From NCBI GenBank assembly GCA_013400975.1, contig WBMZ01012074.1, positions 1 through 64,000 on the forward strand: DNA of 64,000 nt, given 5' to 3'. The notes under the pieces are model-generated. The model was not told the origin of the DNA. It did no database searches and saw nothing but the letters and a program-made list of their open reading frames with translations. The stretch is from Atrichornis clamosus. Lineage: Eukaryota > Chordata > Aves > Passeriformes > Menuridae. Shown one piece after another: positions 12,501 to 24,000 of the stretch; positions within the stretch are counted from its first letter, which is position 1; each line of letters starts with the position of its first letter. The position numbers and the translations under genes are program-made.

Positions 12501-13860
12501 ATGCTTTGTCCATTGCTTTGCACAAGGTGTGAGCTCTTGTCTAGCAACTGCATAAATACATCCCTTTTATCAGTAGTTAGTCCCAGCTTTAGAAGAGAAA
12601 TCCAGTGGTGTGAGAAGCCACCAGTTTAAAAATGTGCTTCAACTGCTTTTATGGTATTCGTGAGCAAACTACCAATGGTGCATGGCCTTAATGTATTGTC
12701 AATAACAATTTCAAGAGATAAAACCAAATTTTTAACATCCACTTTAATAGTGAGAACTGAAAGGGAAAAGATGAGGTTTTGACTGCAAAATACGCAGAAG
12801 AAAAAGTAAAGTCAACTACAGATCTTAAATACATTCTTGCGTAAACTTACAGCTCTCAAATGAAATAAAAGGTCTCAAAGTAATAATCACATCTATATTT
12901 GTTCATCAAATACAACTTTTTCCGGAACTTGGACAAGAAAACAGCATATGGCTGTTATATCTGTACTTCCTTGCTCCTGCTTGTTTCATTTGCATACAGA
13001 ATAAAAGAATAAAAGAAGCAGTGTGTAGCAGGATGATATGTCTGAGAAATATATAGGAAGCATGGAAAGGGCGGGCACTCTGACCATTCCAGCAAGTTGC
13101 AGAAAACAACATGAACCCACACAACCTAATACCTTTTTTCTTCTCCAAACCAGCCTACAGAAGTCCAAATAAAATTCAAGGCTTTGGACCTCTTGTTTCA
13201 GACCTCTGATGGCTGGGGTTCAGTTTACACACAGTGCTAACAAAAGCTTTGTGATAAAGGCGGTACTCAAGGTTTCTATGTCTCCAGCATAACAGAACTT
13301 CCTACAGATAAAGGTTATGTTGACTGTGTTGGGAATAGAGGTTTCTTGACAGCCTATCTAAGATTAGACCAAGCACCCACAACAGATGAGGGTAATCCCA
13401 AACCTACTATCTTCCTCCTCAAGTGCAAGTCTTTGTACAAGTCTAAGGGGCATAATTAAATGTAGAGATGATGTATAAACTCCTACTGAAGCCGAACACT
13501 GAACACATGTATGTGTGTATGGTATTTCAGGGCATGTGTGACTACTGTCTGGCACATCACCCAGGACCTCAGCTAGAGCAGCTGGAACAATACTGGCCCA
13601 GTCCAGCTGGAAGCAAGACTAGAGGGACTTAGCAAAGAGTGCTGTCTGTAATAAATAGCATAAGAAAAATCCCTAAGGAAGAGAGAGTGTAAGGAATTGT
13701 CTGTACTTAAAAAATAAGAAAATACTTTAAGAGAGCAATGCACAGTCTAGAAAAGAATACAGAGCAAGTGAGGCAGAAAACTCACCTCCATTCCCCAGTG
13801 AGTTCTTGTTGCTTTTCCCACAACAGACCAAACAATCATTTTGATAAGTACTTATTGAGC
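9501..13860. other. Noncoding stretch, nothing recognised
   Basis: AT-rich sequence with short unrelated open frames on both strands. The only local structure noted is a 16-bp-period duplication at 10808-10836, listed separately. The part from about 11750 to 12800 is especially AT-rich and free of repeats that I know, so it could contain noncoding conserved DNA, but nothing in it proves that. Confidence 0.45.
10808..10836. repeat. Short tandem duplication of 13 bp
   Basis: The 13-base string TTGTTCAGTCTCG occurs at 10808-10820 and again at 10824-10836, separated by three bases. It is a small local duplication, possibly from replication slippage or end repair, without a mobile element between the copies. 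Confidence 0.85.
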
Positions 13861-14039
13861 GTAACAAGGACAGGTCCAACAGAATGCTCAGAAATACCAG
13901 TATGACAGGGTATAAAAAGGAATAAGTGTGGGCAGGTTAATAAAGACTTAACAGTGTGAGACATCAGTGGATGTGACACCTGAAACTGCCTCTTTCAGTA
14001 ATGAGTCAGTAGCTAAATTTTATTTTACCTGGCAGAGTA
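13861..14039 (+). promoter_or_regulatory. TATA box and poly(A) signal in close succession
   Basis: TATAAAAAGG begins at 13911 and AATAAA lies at 13939-13944. This compact order resembles the core of some retroviral-type LTRs, where the R region is short. There is no recognised flanking LTR sequence, and the two motifs could coincide by chance in AT-rich DNA. Confidence 0.15.
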
Positions 14040-14520
14040 TTGGTGGTGGCAGTATCCCTCCTTTCTCATGTACCTATAGCAGATTCCTTCTCTTTCATCT
14101 CAGACCTCCTGCCTCTTAGACACTTCATGCGGAATCCTGTTTTTCCACTGAGCTCCCATGTCTGCTCCATATTTCCAGATTTGGCTTTCCTCCCCCAAGA
14201 CCCCACACCCATGTCTCTCTGCTGTTGTGTTCCTTCCAGTCTGGCTCCCACTCTGTAACCCCAGTGCTTCTGCTTTCCCTCACCCATGCTCTACAAAATT
14301 CCTTGGCTCCCATTCCCTCTGTCCCCAGGCTGGGATCTCCCTGCTCTCCCTGTGCCCCCTCCTTGGGGTGTGCACCCCTGCAGATCACAGGGACACCCAG
14401 GGCACTGCTTGTGTCGGCAGATACATGGGCAAAACAATAAACTGCTGAAGAAGGGGATTACTTGCTCCCCAGAGCTGCCCCCATGCAGGCTCTTGGCACA
14501 CCCACAGGATAGTGTGATTT
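14040..14520. other. C/T-rich block with open frames on both strands
   Basis: About 480 bases strongly biased to C and T on the plus strand, far from the local average. The bias keeps several frames open (for example 14158-14448 plus and 14125-14388 minus), so these frames are not evidence of protein. An AATAAA lies near 14436, after the block. It may be an unrecognised LTR, a retrocopy or simple strand-biased drift. I recognise no family. Confidence 0.4.
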
Positions 14521-17500
14521 TAAATTATTTTGTATTTTCAGTCGGGTTTCTGTCATGACACAGATGGCTAACCTGTTGTTAGCCTGCTCATAGAAGAGTT
14601 TTTATATTCAGATGATAAAAAATGCTGGAACAATTTATGACATTTCTATAATGAGGTATCATTCTGTTCCACATCCTAAGGCAGTTTGAAAGAGGCAGAC
14701 TATCAGTTATCTTCTGGGAAAATCCTACAGACAGTGGTTCAGGAGTTTGTGTAACCATTTTACATATACTTCTGAGATTTTTTTCCCTGCTGAATCCCTT
14801 CTTGCAGCTTCATGAGGGCCGTGCTTTGCCTAATAGTTTTGTAGTTTTTTTCATCAACAGAAAGAAATGAAAAAAGTCTAGCCCAAAAGAAATGTAAGAG
14901 GAAGATTCCTTTATCCCTTTGTGTATAAACAATAGCATGCTTTAGAAATGTCTTAGTCTGAATTATGCAAGAAAGGGTTGATCTACTCCAGCAGTCACAT
15001 ACCTATTTCATCCTTTCTGTGGATGGTTAGAACAAGGGGAGCTGAAATCAAGCATTTCTTCCAGTGAATTACGAAGAATGTCGGTTCTGAGCCAGCAAGC
15101 TATAAAAATGAGCAAAATGATATAAGAACCTATTAGAGGTAGCAAGAGATAATGATGATAATATCCATAATGTACTGTTTCTGCCACTTCATTCTGCATT
15201 AGAGACTATTGTTGAGAATGATCTGCCTCACCAGGTTCCTGTCTGTCCTGCTTCTTGCCTGGCTTGCCCGGCTCAGTGTGCTGTTCACTGGCCAGACACA
15301 GTAAATCAGAACTGCTCCAGTGAACCCCAGCAGCACCTGCTGTAGGTAGATGGTACAAAACTATATTTTTTTATACAGCATCTGACAGACAAAGGTTCAA
15401 AGAGATGACCTGATAGAGGGGCCAGTCCAGGTGCTGGCCTGCAGGGCCCTTTCCTGGTTGCATCCCCAGAAGAGAAAATGTTATCTTGAAGCTGTAATGG
15501 CAGCAGATGTACTTATTTTGTTTATTTGCTTAAGCCCTAGAACCAATTGCCTTCCTATCTGATTGTTTCATAGTCAGTATTTTCTAAGGGGCTCAGTTCC
15601 ATAGAAGCTGGGCTCCTCTCTTTCCCCTGGGCAAGGCTGTGTGTGTATGTGCCATGTGCATGCACACTGTGATTATTGCTAATAAGAGACATTTTACATC
15701 CATGCATTGAGCACAGTAACACTGCAATCTGGATTTATGTGCAGAATGTCCAGTGCAGCAAAGGCAGTGGATATAAGCAACAAAGCCAAAAACTGTTGAG
15801 CTTGCTGTACAGACACTGTAGAGTCAATCCATACAGCAGAAATTTGCATTTGTCCAGGATTTCCACACAGCTGCAACTACCACTCCTGACTGAATTTGCT
15901 ATGCACTTTGTGAAAACTATTCTTTTTCTTTCTTCCCCCTGCTGCCCCAAGGCTAGAGGCAGTTCTATTTACTAATGACCAGGCATCTCTGGAGGAGACC
16001 ATACAGCCCAAAGGTGTCACCAGCCCCCCAAAAAATCAAGAAAAGGGCAGAAATAAGGGAGAGAGTCTTCCACTGCTGTCCAATTTGCCTTGAAAGAAAC
16101 TTTGGTAGTGACTGAGAAACTCATTCTCTTGACTAATTTAGTATGAAACTCCTACAGGTTCTGTTAGGTAAAAACTGCTAGGAGAGTGTTTTGGTGGCAC
16201 AGACATGGAGGTTATTCGAGATCAAGATCTCACTGTACCTATGAAATAGGCTGGATTAGGGAGCTGCACAAATACTTCAGCTCTCCAGGAGGCCACAAAG
16301 GTCCTAGCTTACTTTACTAAGATGAATTTGGATCACAGAAGATAGTTCCTGGAGCAAGTTTTTTTATTTGCTTGCAATAGTTTTTCAGCCTATATTTTGA
16401 TGCTTGTTGTATGTGAGACATCCGTTAGTTTGATCTTACATCCTTTTAAAACTAAGCACGTTATTTAAATTTCTGTTTTGTAACAGTGTAGCTATTCCGG
16501 TACCTTTTGTAGCATTTTCTTTAGCAAGAATTTCTAAGTGAAAATAATGCTTTTTGATGGTGTGTGCCTCCTCTCTCATATACTCGGTGTTATGCAGGTA
16601 GTTCCATGCCTAAGCTCATAAATCCTGCAGAAATTTGAGACTATTCAAAAGAAACCTGTGACAACCTAAGAAAAACCGCACTTGGTTAATAGCCTAGTCT
16701 TCATCTAGTCCACCTGTATGCTCAGTAAAGAATACAATATGCAAAATACCAATCCTTTTGTGCAGGCTCCCCAGATCGTGAGGGTAGCAGTGTTGAAGAC
16801 TTAATTGTGGCAAACAGTCTACTAGAGGTATCTCAACATTGCCATGTTAGATGCTACCTTGTTATACCATTGCATTTGAAGGCAGCATGTGCTTACTTCT
16901 AGTTCAAGCATAATTTCATGTCATAGTTCTGAAAAGTAACCCCAGTTAAAACCTTATTTTTAGAAGAGAGTAAAACAGAATGGAAAAGAAGCTTATTTTA
17001 ATTGATGATCTGGTCAATTCTAGTTGAAAAAAAAGAAAATGTGACCAAATATGACCAGCTTTCTTTCTTTATTTATTTTAACTGAAATTTCAATGAATAT
17101 TTCTTTTCAACACAGTTATTTCAAATCCAGCCCTATATTTGCACAAAATCTACTGTAATATATTAAAGAAAAATGTAATCAGCATTAAAACATATTTGAC
17201 ATTAACATCCATTCAGTCTGAAAGATAGTAAGAGAGAGTGTGTTCATGCTTCATTCTGCTGTTATTTGTTTCATAAAGGCCTATAAAAGTATCATTAAAT
17301 TATGGATTTATGTCTCCTAATTGTCTGGCTAAAAGGGTCCTCACCTAAGCTATGAATACAGGCTGTGTTTATATTACAATATGTAGTACTGCAATCACTC
17401 CGTGTTGCTCATTCTCAGATGTCTACTCCAGCTGCAATCCAAATGCACCTTAGGGTAAACCCAGAGTTTTTCCTGTCCCTCTGCATGCCCTGGCTGTTTC

Positions 17501-19277
17501 TGCAGGAAAGCCTCAGCCTGTGTGCAGGGAGAGCCCCAGGAGACCCAGGATTCCTCAGGGCTGATGAGAGTGACCTGGGCTGCAGGATACACAGTGGATT
17601 GCACTGTGCTGCTGAACAGATGTATCCCAAATCTCTAAGAGAGACCCTTCCAGGGAACTGTCTGACCTCAGGTGGGTGTTTGAGAAGCATGGGATAAACT
17701 GTTCTCTACAAGTGTCTCTCCTTGTGTTAACAATATCCCCTTGAATAGGCATTTAACGTTCAGGCAGCTGAAATTAGAGAAGGTGAAACCCACCCTGGCT
17801 GACTAACTGTGTTTGTTCCGTGGCCCACTGACAATTTGAGAGACAAGTGTGAAATATGTGACGCTGCTGAGATTTTGCCATTGATTTTTACTGCCAGTGA
17901 TTCACCTGTGGATATCCTGGGGCTGGATGGTGCTGCTCGGGGAAATGGGCTGTGTAAGCATTGAGGATTTGAGTGCATTTCCCCTGACAGCCCCTGTGAA
18001 TGATCCAAAGGGTATGCAGTCTGCTGTGTCTGGGATACATATTGCCAGGATGTATGGCCTTGTGGGGCTAAACCATGGAGACAGATGAGGGACCTCACTG
18101 TGCCAGTCCTGCTGGGAATTAGGCATCAGTGCTGAGCTCTTCATTTCTGAGCACAGTTTTTCACCTAGAAGCAAAATATTGCATGCCTTGGGGACTTTAC
18201 TATTTGTTTGCAGCTGAAATGCCTCAGGACTAGATAAACGCTTTGAAAATCTGTATTTTGGATGTATACAGTTCTCAGGGGCTGCAGCCCTCAGGTGTTT
18301 TCTGGGAATCTCCTCCAAGGCCAGTTATTCTCAGCCTCTTGTGTTTCTACTCTGTCCCTATGCAGTACTTGGCATTATTATCTTCTCCCAGATCAGACCT
18401 GTAGAAACTTGTTGGAGTCCTTATAACAACCTCTTTATATCTTTTTGTCACCTGAAAATGAGTACTGACATTGCCTTTCACTGCTTGCAATCTGAAGCAA
18501 TAAATCAAGTGCATTGTCACACACACAAATCCTCTTGGTTTTGTCACTGTCTGGCTTTTAATTCAGCTCAGACTGGATATTATTTCCGTTTTTAGACCAA
18601 GTACAGCAATTAGATGCTTGCCACATTGCTAGTAATTTAAGACTTAAAAATATCAATCACTGTTACTACAGATAAATGTTACCCAGTATGACCAATGCAT
18701 GAATGACAACCTTTTAGGGTGAAGAGTAGCTACAAGATAGAAAATAGCATGTTTTATCACAGGAGAGGCCAGCTACTAAAGGATGTGCAGACACACATCA
18801 GTGTCTAAAACTACTGTTGGTTACAGAGGATGATCTGGTAAAACATGGATATTAAAAATGCCCTTAGTTGCTGTCCTGCTGGGTAAAGGCATTTCAAAAA
18901 TCTAATCACTGTGCTTGTGATGTGTCAGGACTTCTTGTACTCTGTTTCCCTGTACTATTTTGCTAATGCTTGGGAAAGGTGGCAAGAAAATTCCATGGTG
19001 TCTTCAGCTATTCTGGACCAAATTCTGCAGCAGTGACAGCCTGTGCTGTTTCCTACAGTGTGGCAATGAGCAGCTGCAGAGTTTCCAACATGTAATATCC
19101 TACGGAAGGGAGGCAGCAACTGAAGAAGAATGCAGCCTATGTATGTGTGTTTTGTTTGCCCAATTGAATCACAGCCTGGATGTGGCAGTGTATCTGGACA
19201 GGCTGGGGGTTTCTTTCATGCATTCTTTTCTATCAAACATCTTTGGAACAAGATTAATATATTTAGCCTCTCTTCTG
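14521..19277. other. Noncoding stretch, nothing recognised
   Basis: Mostly AT-rich, with moderately GC-richer parts at 15200-15350 and 17400-18320, where overlapping frames on opposite strands stay open (for example 17365-17697 plus and 17902-18318 minus). None shows a known domain. No repeat family was identified. Confidence 0.45.
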
Positions 19278-19305
19278 TTTTTTTGGTTTTTTTGGTTTTT
19301 TTTGG
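19278..19305. repeat. TTTTTTTGG simple repeat
   Basis: Three successive units of seven or eight T followed by GG. A plus-strand open frame reads through it as a run of F and W residues (end of 18960-19331), which marks that frame as spurious. Confidence 0.85.
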
Positions 19306-20649
19306 TTGAGAAACGAATCCTTTCAACATGATTTCTGATAGAATCACATTGCCTAATTTCCCATGTTTGAAGTGACCTTTTCCTCTGCTCCTCTCTAAAT
19401 GAAATTACTGCAAACTCATTATTCAAAGCATCAAGACAGAGACCCAGTTGTAGAAAGTCATGAGGCTTCTTTTTTTGAAAGTCTTTTGAAATCCTCAGAC
19501 TTAGCTTAAATATACCAGTATCTCATAATAGTGTCAGCAGCTTTGTTCTAGGAGAGCACAGTGTAGGCTAACTTGGGAAGACTGGGAAGCTAACTGTTAC
19601 GGATATGTATTTGCAACTAAGCTGATAACTTTTTCCTCTGCCACGGTGAGTTCTTGATTAAAGTTTCTGGAAGCTGCACAGACTAGATAATCAACAAACG
19701 TGCAAATCCTTGGCCATAAAAAATGCTAGCTTGATGGTGTGTACACAGTTCTTGCAATGATCCCCTTTTTCTGCTGAAAATAATTCTAGAGGTCAATGCT
19801 TTCCTACTTTGTATCTGTGAAGAAAATCCAGATAGTGATTTCAGATGATGAATTCTCATAGTTTTCATCTAGATATAAATGTATTCATATTATTTAGGTT
19901 TATTAGTATTCTGAGAGAGTAATATTCTTCAGCTTCAAACAAATAGTTTTAAAGCTGCTTGTTTCACACAGCACATAGGCAAGAAAAGGAAATATCACCA
20001 GTTTCAGGATTTAGCTGAGAGGTTTGGTTCACATGAACAGCTACAGTCTTTGGATGAAGAATAGGCAGGCTTGTCTTCTTTTAATTTGTTTTCATCTCAG
20101 GAAATATTAGGCATGTGACTCAGACTAGTGTGAGGTTTCCAGTTTTCTAATAACATATGAACATACATATATATATATGTGTATTAAGCTTGTATGAAGC
20201 TTTTCTTGGAGAGTTTTGATGCAAGAGTGCAGGAAATTCCTCCAGACTTATGTCCAGCACTGCAAGAAAATGTGTCTTTATTCACTTTTGCAATTGCAAA
20301 GTTAGGACTGTCTCGTATGTGATTGTTTGTTTAGGCTACATGTTTGGGCTGTCTGAGTTATTGAGGTTTTATTCATTTATTTTTAGTTGTTCACATGCTA
20401 AGAGGTTTTTGTTCGCTTTCCAAGAAGAAAAATAAAGCTAGCTTAGATTGCCCACAACATGAGTGAGTGATCTAACCCTGCGTTAGTTGAAGAAGGGGCA
20501 CCATTGCATTACCAGTCAGTTCAGAAGTCCAGTACACTGAATTTTCTGTCTAGCAGATCTGAATCAATTTTGGGCATGCTTGACAATAAATAAAAACAGT
20601 TGTTCATTAATTCAGTACTAGCTTGATACTTTTACTTAGTTCTGGTGCA
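19306..20649. other. Noncoding stretch, one TA/CA repeat
   Basis: AT-rich. A short CATACATATATATATATGTG tract occupies about 20163-20182. Open frames are at most about 85 codons with no motif. Nothing else was recognised before the LTR-like element. Confidence 0.5.
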
Positions 20650-21182
20650 CTGAGGTGATCTGACCCTGGCTGGATGCCCACAAAAGCCACTCTATCACTG
20701 CCCTCCTCAAGTGGAGAGGAGAGAGAAAATATAACAAAAGCTTTGTGAGCTGAGGTAAGGGCAGGAAGAGATCACTCACCAGTTACCATCACAGGGACCT
20801 CCACGGGCTGCAGGGGCACAGCTGCCTCACCATGGGCTGCACCGTGGGCTGCAGGGGAATCTTCTCCAGCGCCTGGAGCACCTCCTGCCCCTCCTTCTGC
20901 ACTGCCCTTGGTGTCTGCAGGGTTGTTCCTCTGACATATTCTCACTCCTCTCTTCTCTGGCCACAATTACTTCTGCACAGTAACTTTTTTTCTTCTTAAA
21001 AATGTTATCTCAGAGTGCTACCACCATCTCTGATTGACTTGGCGTTGGCCAGTGGTGGGTCCATCTTGGAGCCAGCTGGCATTGGCTCTGTTGGACATGG
21101 GGAAAGCTTCCAGCAGCTTCTGAGAGATGCCAGTCCTACAACCCCTCCCTGTCACCCAAAACTTGCCCCACCAACCCAATAG
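20650..21182 (-). mobile_element. Solo LTR-like repeat of a passerine endogenous retrovirus type, internally deleted
   Basis: Sequence blocks match, by recall, an abundant passerine LTR-type repeat. On the plus strand these are GATCTGACCCTGGCTGGATG at the left, a GAGAAAATATAAC segment, GATCACTCACCAGTTACC, an ACGGGCTGCAGGGG / GGGCTGCAGGGGAATC block, CTCACTCCTCTC, then GGAGCCAGCTGGCATTGGCT and AACTTGCCCCACCAACCCAA at the right. I read the sense strand as minus because the right end then begins near TATTGGGTTGG and a TTTTTAAGAAG TATA-like segment falls mid-element. Members I recall have a longer middle, so a deletion lies near 20797, between the ACC-ATCACAGGG and CCTCCACGGGCTG blocks. No gag, pol or env remains and the copy is noncoding. 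Target-site duplication and exact ends are not resolved. Confidence 0.7.
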
Positions 21183-22689
21183 GGCATACATCTAGGTGAA
21201 GGTAACAGGATCTTTGCAATTTGTAACAAAAACACAATTAATTTTTTAATTTGTTGCTTAACATGGTGGGTCTATGATAACTGTTACTCTTATTACTTCT
21301 AACATACACAAAACCAGTAATATTATAATAAAAAAAAGATTAAAACGGGTTTCGTGTGCCAAAGAAGCGACTGCTCATTTTTAATAAGCCATCTGTTTCA
21401 TTTAGAAATTGGCTGTTTATAAATTTCCTTTAGTCAGCAAAATATTGGCATCTTCTAGTAATATTGAGAAAACCCGACAGGATCCAACTAATAAACTGTT
21501 TTCTCTTTTCACTGTGAAAAAAGAAAAAACCAACATGGATTTAAAAAAAAAGTTAGAGTGTGATAAATATTTGTGACCAGGTGAAGCAGTGGGGAGGTGG
21601 GTCAGGGAGGAAGGGCAGTACCTGTCCAGCCCCATGGACAAGCCTCACCTGCACTGTGCTAGTGGGAAGCATGGTTGGGAAAAGGAAAGGAGGAGGGAAT
21701 CTAAGTAGTTACAATGATGGTCTGCATTTCCCAAGATCATTCAAGGGGAGTTCCAGGGCACCAAGTGCTCATAGAATGAGGTTTCAAACTATACAATGCT
21801 CAGTACTGAAACTGCTGTGAAAGTTTTTTGTTCTCACGCCGTTTTGGGGGGCCGGGGAGACACAGCAGAAGACCCTGTTTCTGTGGTTAACAGCTGAGTT
21901 TCCATGAGAATTTTACTGGACAAAGTTTACTGATGGTGTGTTTGGGAGGCCCCTGGTTTGTGAAGTTTGCAGCACAAATGAGAGGGCTGGGAAGCAAAGA
22001 GGGGCTGCAAGCATGATCACTCCTCCTCAAAGGGAAAGCTGAGAGGTGGCTTGAGGGAAGGGTGCTTAACATGTAACAAAGATGCTGCACACTTCTTCAC
22101 CAAGGCTCTTGCTGAAGATTTTTCAATCTTGCTGAGAAAGGCATAACAAGATGGCTGCAAACTGAAGTTAGATAAAATTAATCCTGAAAGAAAATGCAGT
22201 TTTTTAGCAGGGAGAAAAGGAACAATTTATCAAGGAGTGTGGTAAATTCGGCATCTCTTGATGTGTTTCTGGCAAAAGTAGAGCACATCTTTTAGGAGAA
22301 TATTTAATCAAGCACTCAAAAGAAGTTATACAACTTGCTTGTGCAATGGATTATGCTGTGTGCTTGCAATTATTTTTCCTTGGGTTTGGAGCCAATGAAT
22401 ATATGAAGTTCCCCATTTATTTTCTTTCACAGAAAGAGAATAAAAACTCTTGCATTGTCCCAGCACATTCACTGCTACTGCTGTTCTGCATTAAGAAATG
22501 CCTATAACAAAATCTCATTATTTAGAGTTTCTGACAGTTGCCTGCAGTGGTCAGACTGTATTTCCTTTCAGTACAGATTTGCCTGAAAATATTTAGTTTG
22601 GGGGTGGTTGGGGGTGGCAATTATTTGCTCTTGAAAGTTAATATCATTCTTAATGTTTGTTCTGTGCATGCTTTCACATGCTCAGAGTG
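21183..22689. other. Noncoding stretch, nothing recognised
   Basis: Mixed sequence after the LTR-like repeat. Short frames at 21417-21641 and 21560-21820 lie on opposite strands and carry no motif. A G-rich spot (GGGGGTGGTTGGGGGTGG, 22600-22617) is present. Confidence 0.5.
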
Positions 22690-23000
22690 TGCCTGATGGC
22701 CATTTTTGGGGCAGAGAGGAGTTCCTGTCCCACCTGGGGGTGCCCTGGTGCCTCAAGTCCCGTGCTGTGCACTGGTGCTCAGGGCTGATCCTGTCCTGTG
22801 CAAGTCCTGAGTGCACCCAAAAGTGTCGCCCTGGTGCTCTGCTTCAGCTGTGCTCTCCTACTGTTTGTGGCACAAAGGGGGCTGCTACCTGGCCCACCCA
22901 TGCACGGCGCTTGTGGGGTCACAGGGGAGCACGGCCAGCCTGGGCTGACCTGGGCTACGACCACCCAGCCGCTCGCTCACGAGGGGCTTGATGCCACATG
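22690..23000. other. GC-rich block of unknown origin
   Basis: About 300 bases of GC-rich sequence inside AT-rich flanks, with a CpG group at its right end (22903-22983). A 112-codon plus frame (22653-22991) and an antisense frame both stay open, which follows from the composition. It may be an unrecognised repeat, a decayed CpG island or a conserved regulatory element. I cannot assign a family. Confidence 0.35.
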
Positions 23001-23917
23001 AAGGCACTGGGCTAAGCAAAACGAGTAGAGTCCTTGCAGTATAGGAAAGCAAATGAAATTATCTGTTTGTCTGTTCTGGCCACAATGAAGTGACAAGATA
23101 TTCATAACATTTTAAGAGGTATAGTGGTTGCATAACAGAATATGTAATTCCAGTCCCATAAGCCTACCCAGGATGCATCAAAACTTATGGAAAGTAGATT
23201 AATCTGTTAACTTTTATAGGTTTTGGAAGTAATTTCAGTAAAATCCTCTTGGTTTCTTTATTATACTAGAATTTTCCCTAAAGAAATTGGTATTTTATTA
23301 TGATGTTTGTCTTGGACTTTAAAGAATTGCAGTTTTAATGTACCCAACTACTTTTGTTATTTAAAAAGTCAGAAAGCAACCTGATTAAGATGTTAAATAT
23401 TCTGACTGTACTATCCAAACAATTCCACTTGGTTAGCAGAAAAATTTGGATACAAATTTTACTGGCAGCCAGCAGACTTGTAATTGGGTTAAAAATAAGC
23501 AGGGAATTAGTTTGAGAAAAATAAGAACAAAATCATTTACTCATGCCTCTGTACATTTTGTGCCATAACATATTCTGATTTGAAGTGTTTTTTCTTCTCT
23601 TTTTTTAAAGAGAGGTTTTGATGAAACACATGTGGTTGGTGACACCCTTGTTCTACTATGGGAAAAGTGGGAAACCAAGGTCAAAATTCTCTTACTGCAA
23701 TACTTCTTTGGAAAGAAAAAGTCAGACAGTACCAAAAATAAGATTTTGAATGCTACCTTAATTTAGAGGTATACTGTAACAGATACATTAATTTAAATAC
23801 TTTCCACAATCCAACTGATTTCTTTGTTGAATGTGAATTCAATAACTCATGCCTGCTAACATAGTCCATTAAATGCGTACATAATGTGGCCAATTTAATG
23901 TTCTCCTAGGAACTGGA
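23001..23917. other. Noncoding stretch, nothing recognised
   Basis: AT-rich, no frame above about 65 codons, no repeat noted. Confidence 0.5.
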
Positions 23918-24000
23918 TGGAATCTTGGCCCCACGGAAGTCAATGGGAGTTGTGCCACTGGCTTCAGCAGGTCCAGTTTTTTCACATCAGTTTTGAATGT
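23918..24000. repeat. Ancient amniote repeat remnant (inverted-repeat type)
   Basis: The phrase GGAAGTCAATGGGAGTTGTG followed by CCACTGGCTTCAGCAGG resembles a motif that I recall as very common in turtle, crocodile and bird genomes, where the second half is a rough reverse complement of the first. The pairing here is imperfect. A related-looking stretch (CACCATTCTGACTTCACTGA, then a decayed partner) lies at about 24438-24482. Family name not assigned. Confidence 0.4.

Noticed and set aside
18960..19331. 123-codon plus-strand frame
   Set aside because: It ends in the TTTTTTTGG simple repeat, read as F and W, and has no motif, signal or splice support.
20772..20966. Minus-strand frame rich in A, G, P and E
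   Set aside because: It is the open reading of the tandem GGGCTGCAGGGG-type block in the LTR-like repeat, which keeps frames open by composition.
22600..22617. G-rich spot as a G-quadruplex
   Set aside because: Only two long G runs are present. A three-tetrad quadruplex needs four.
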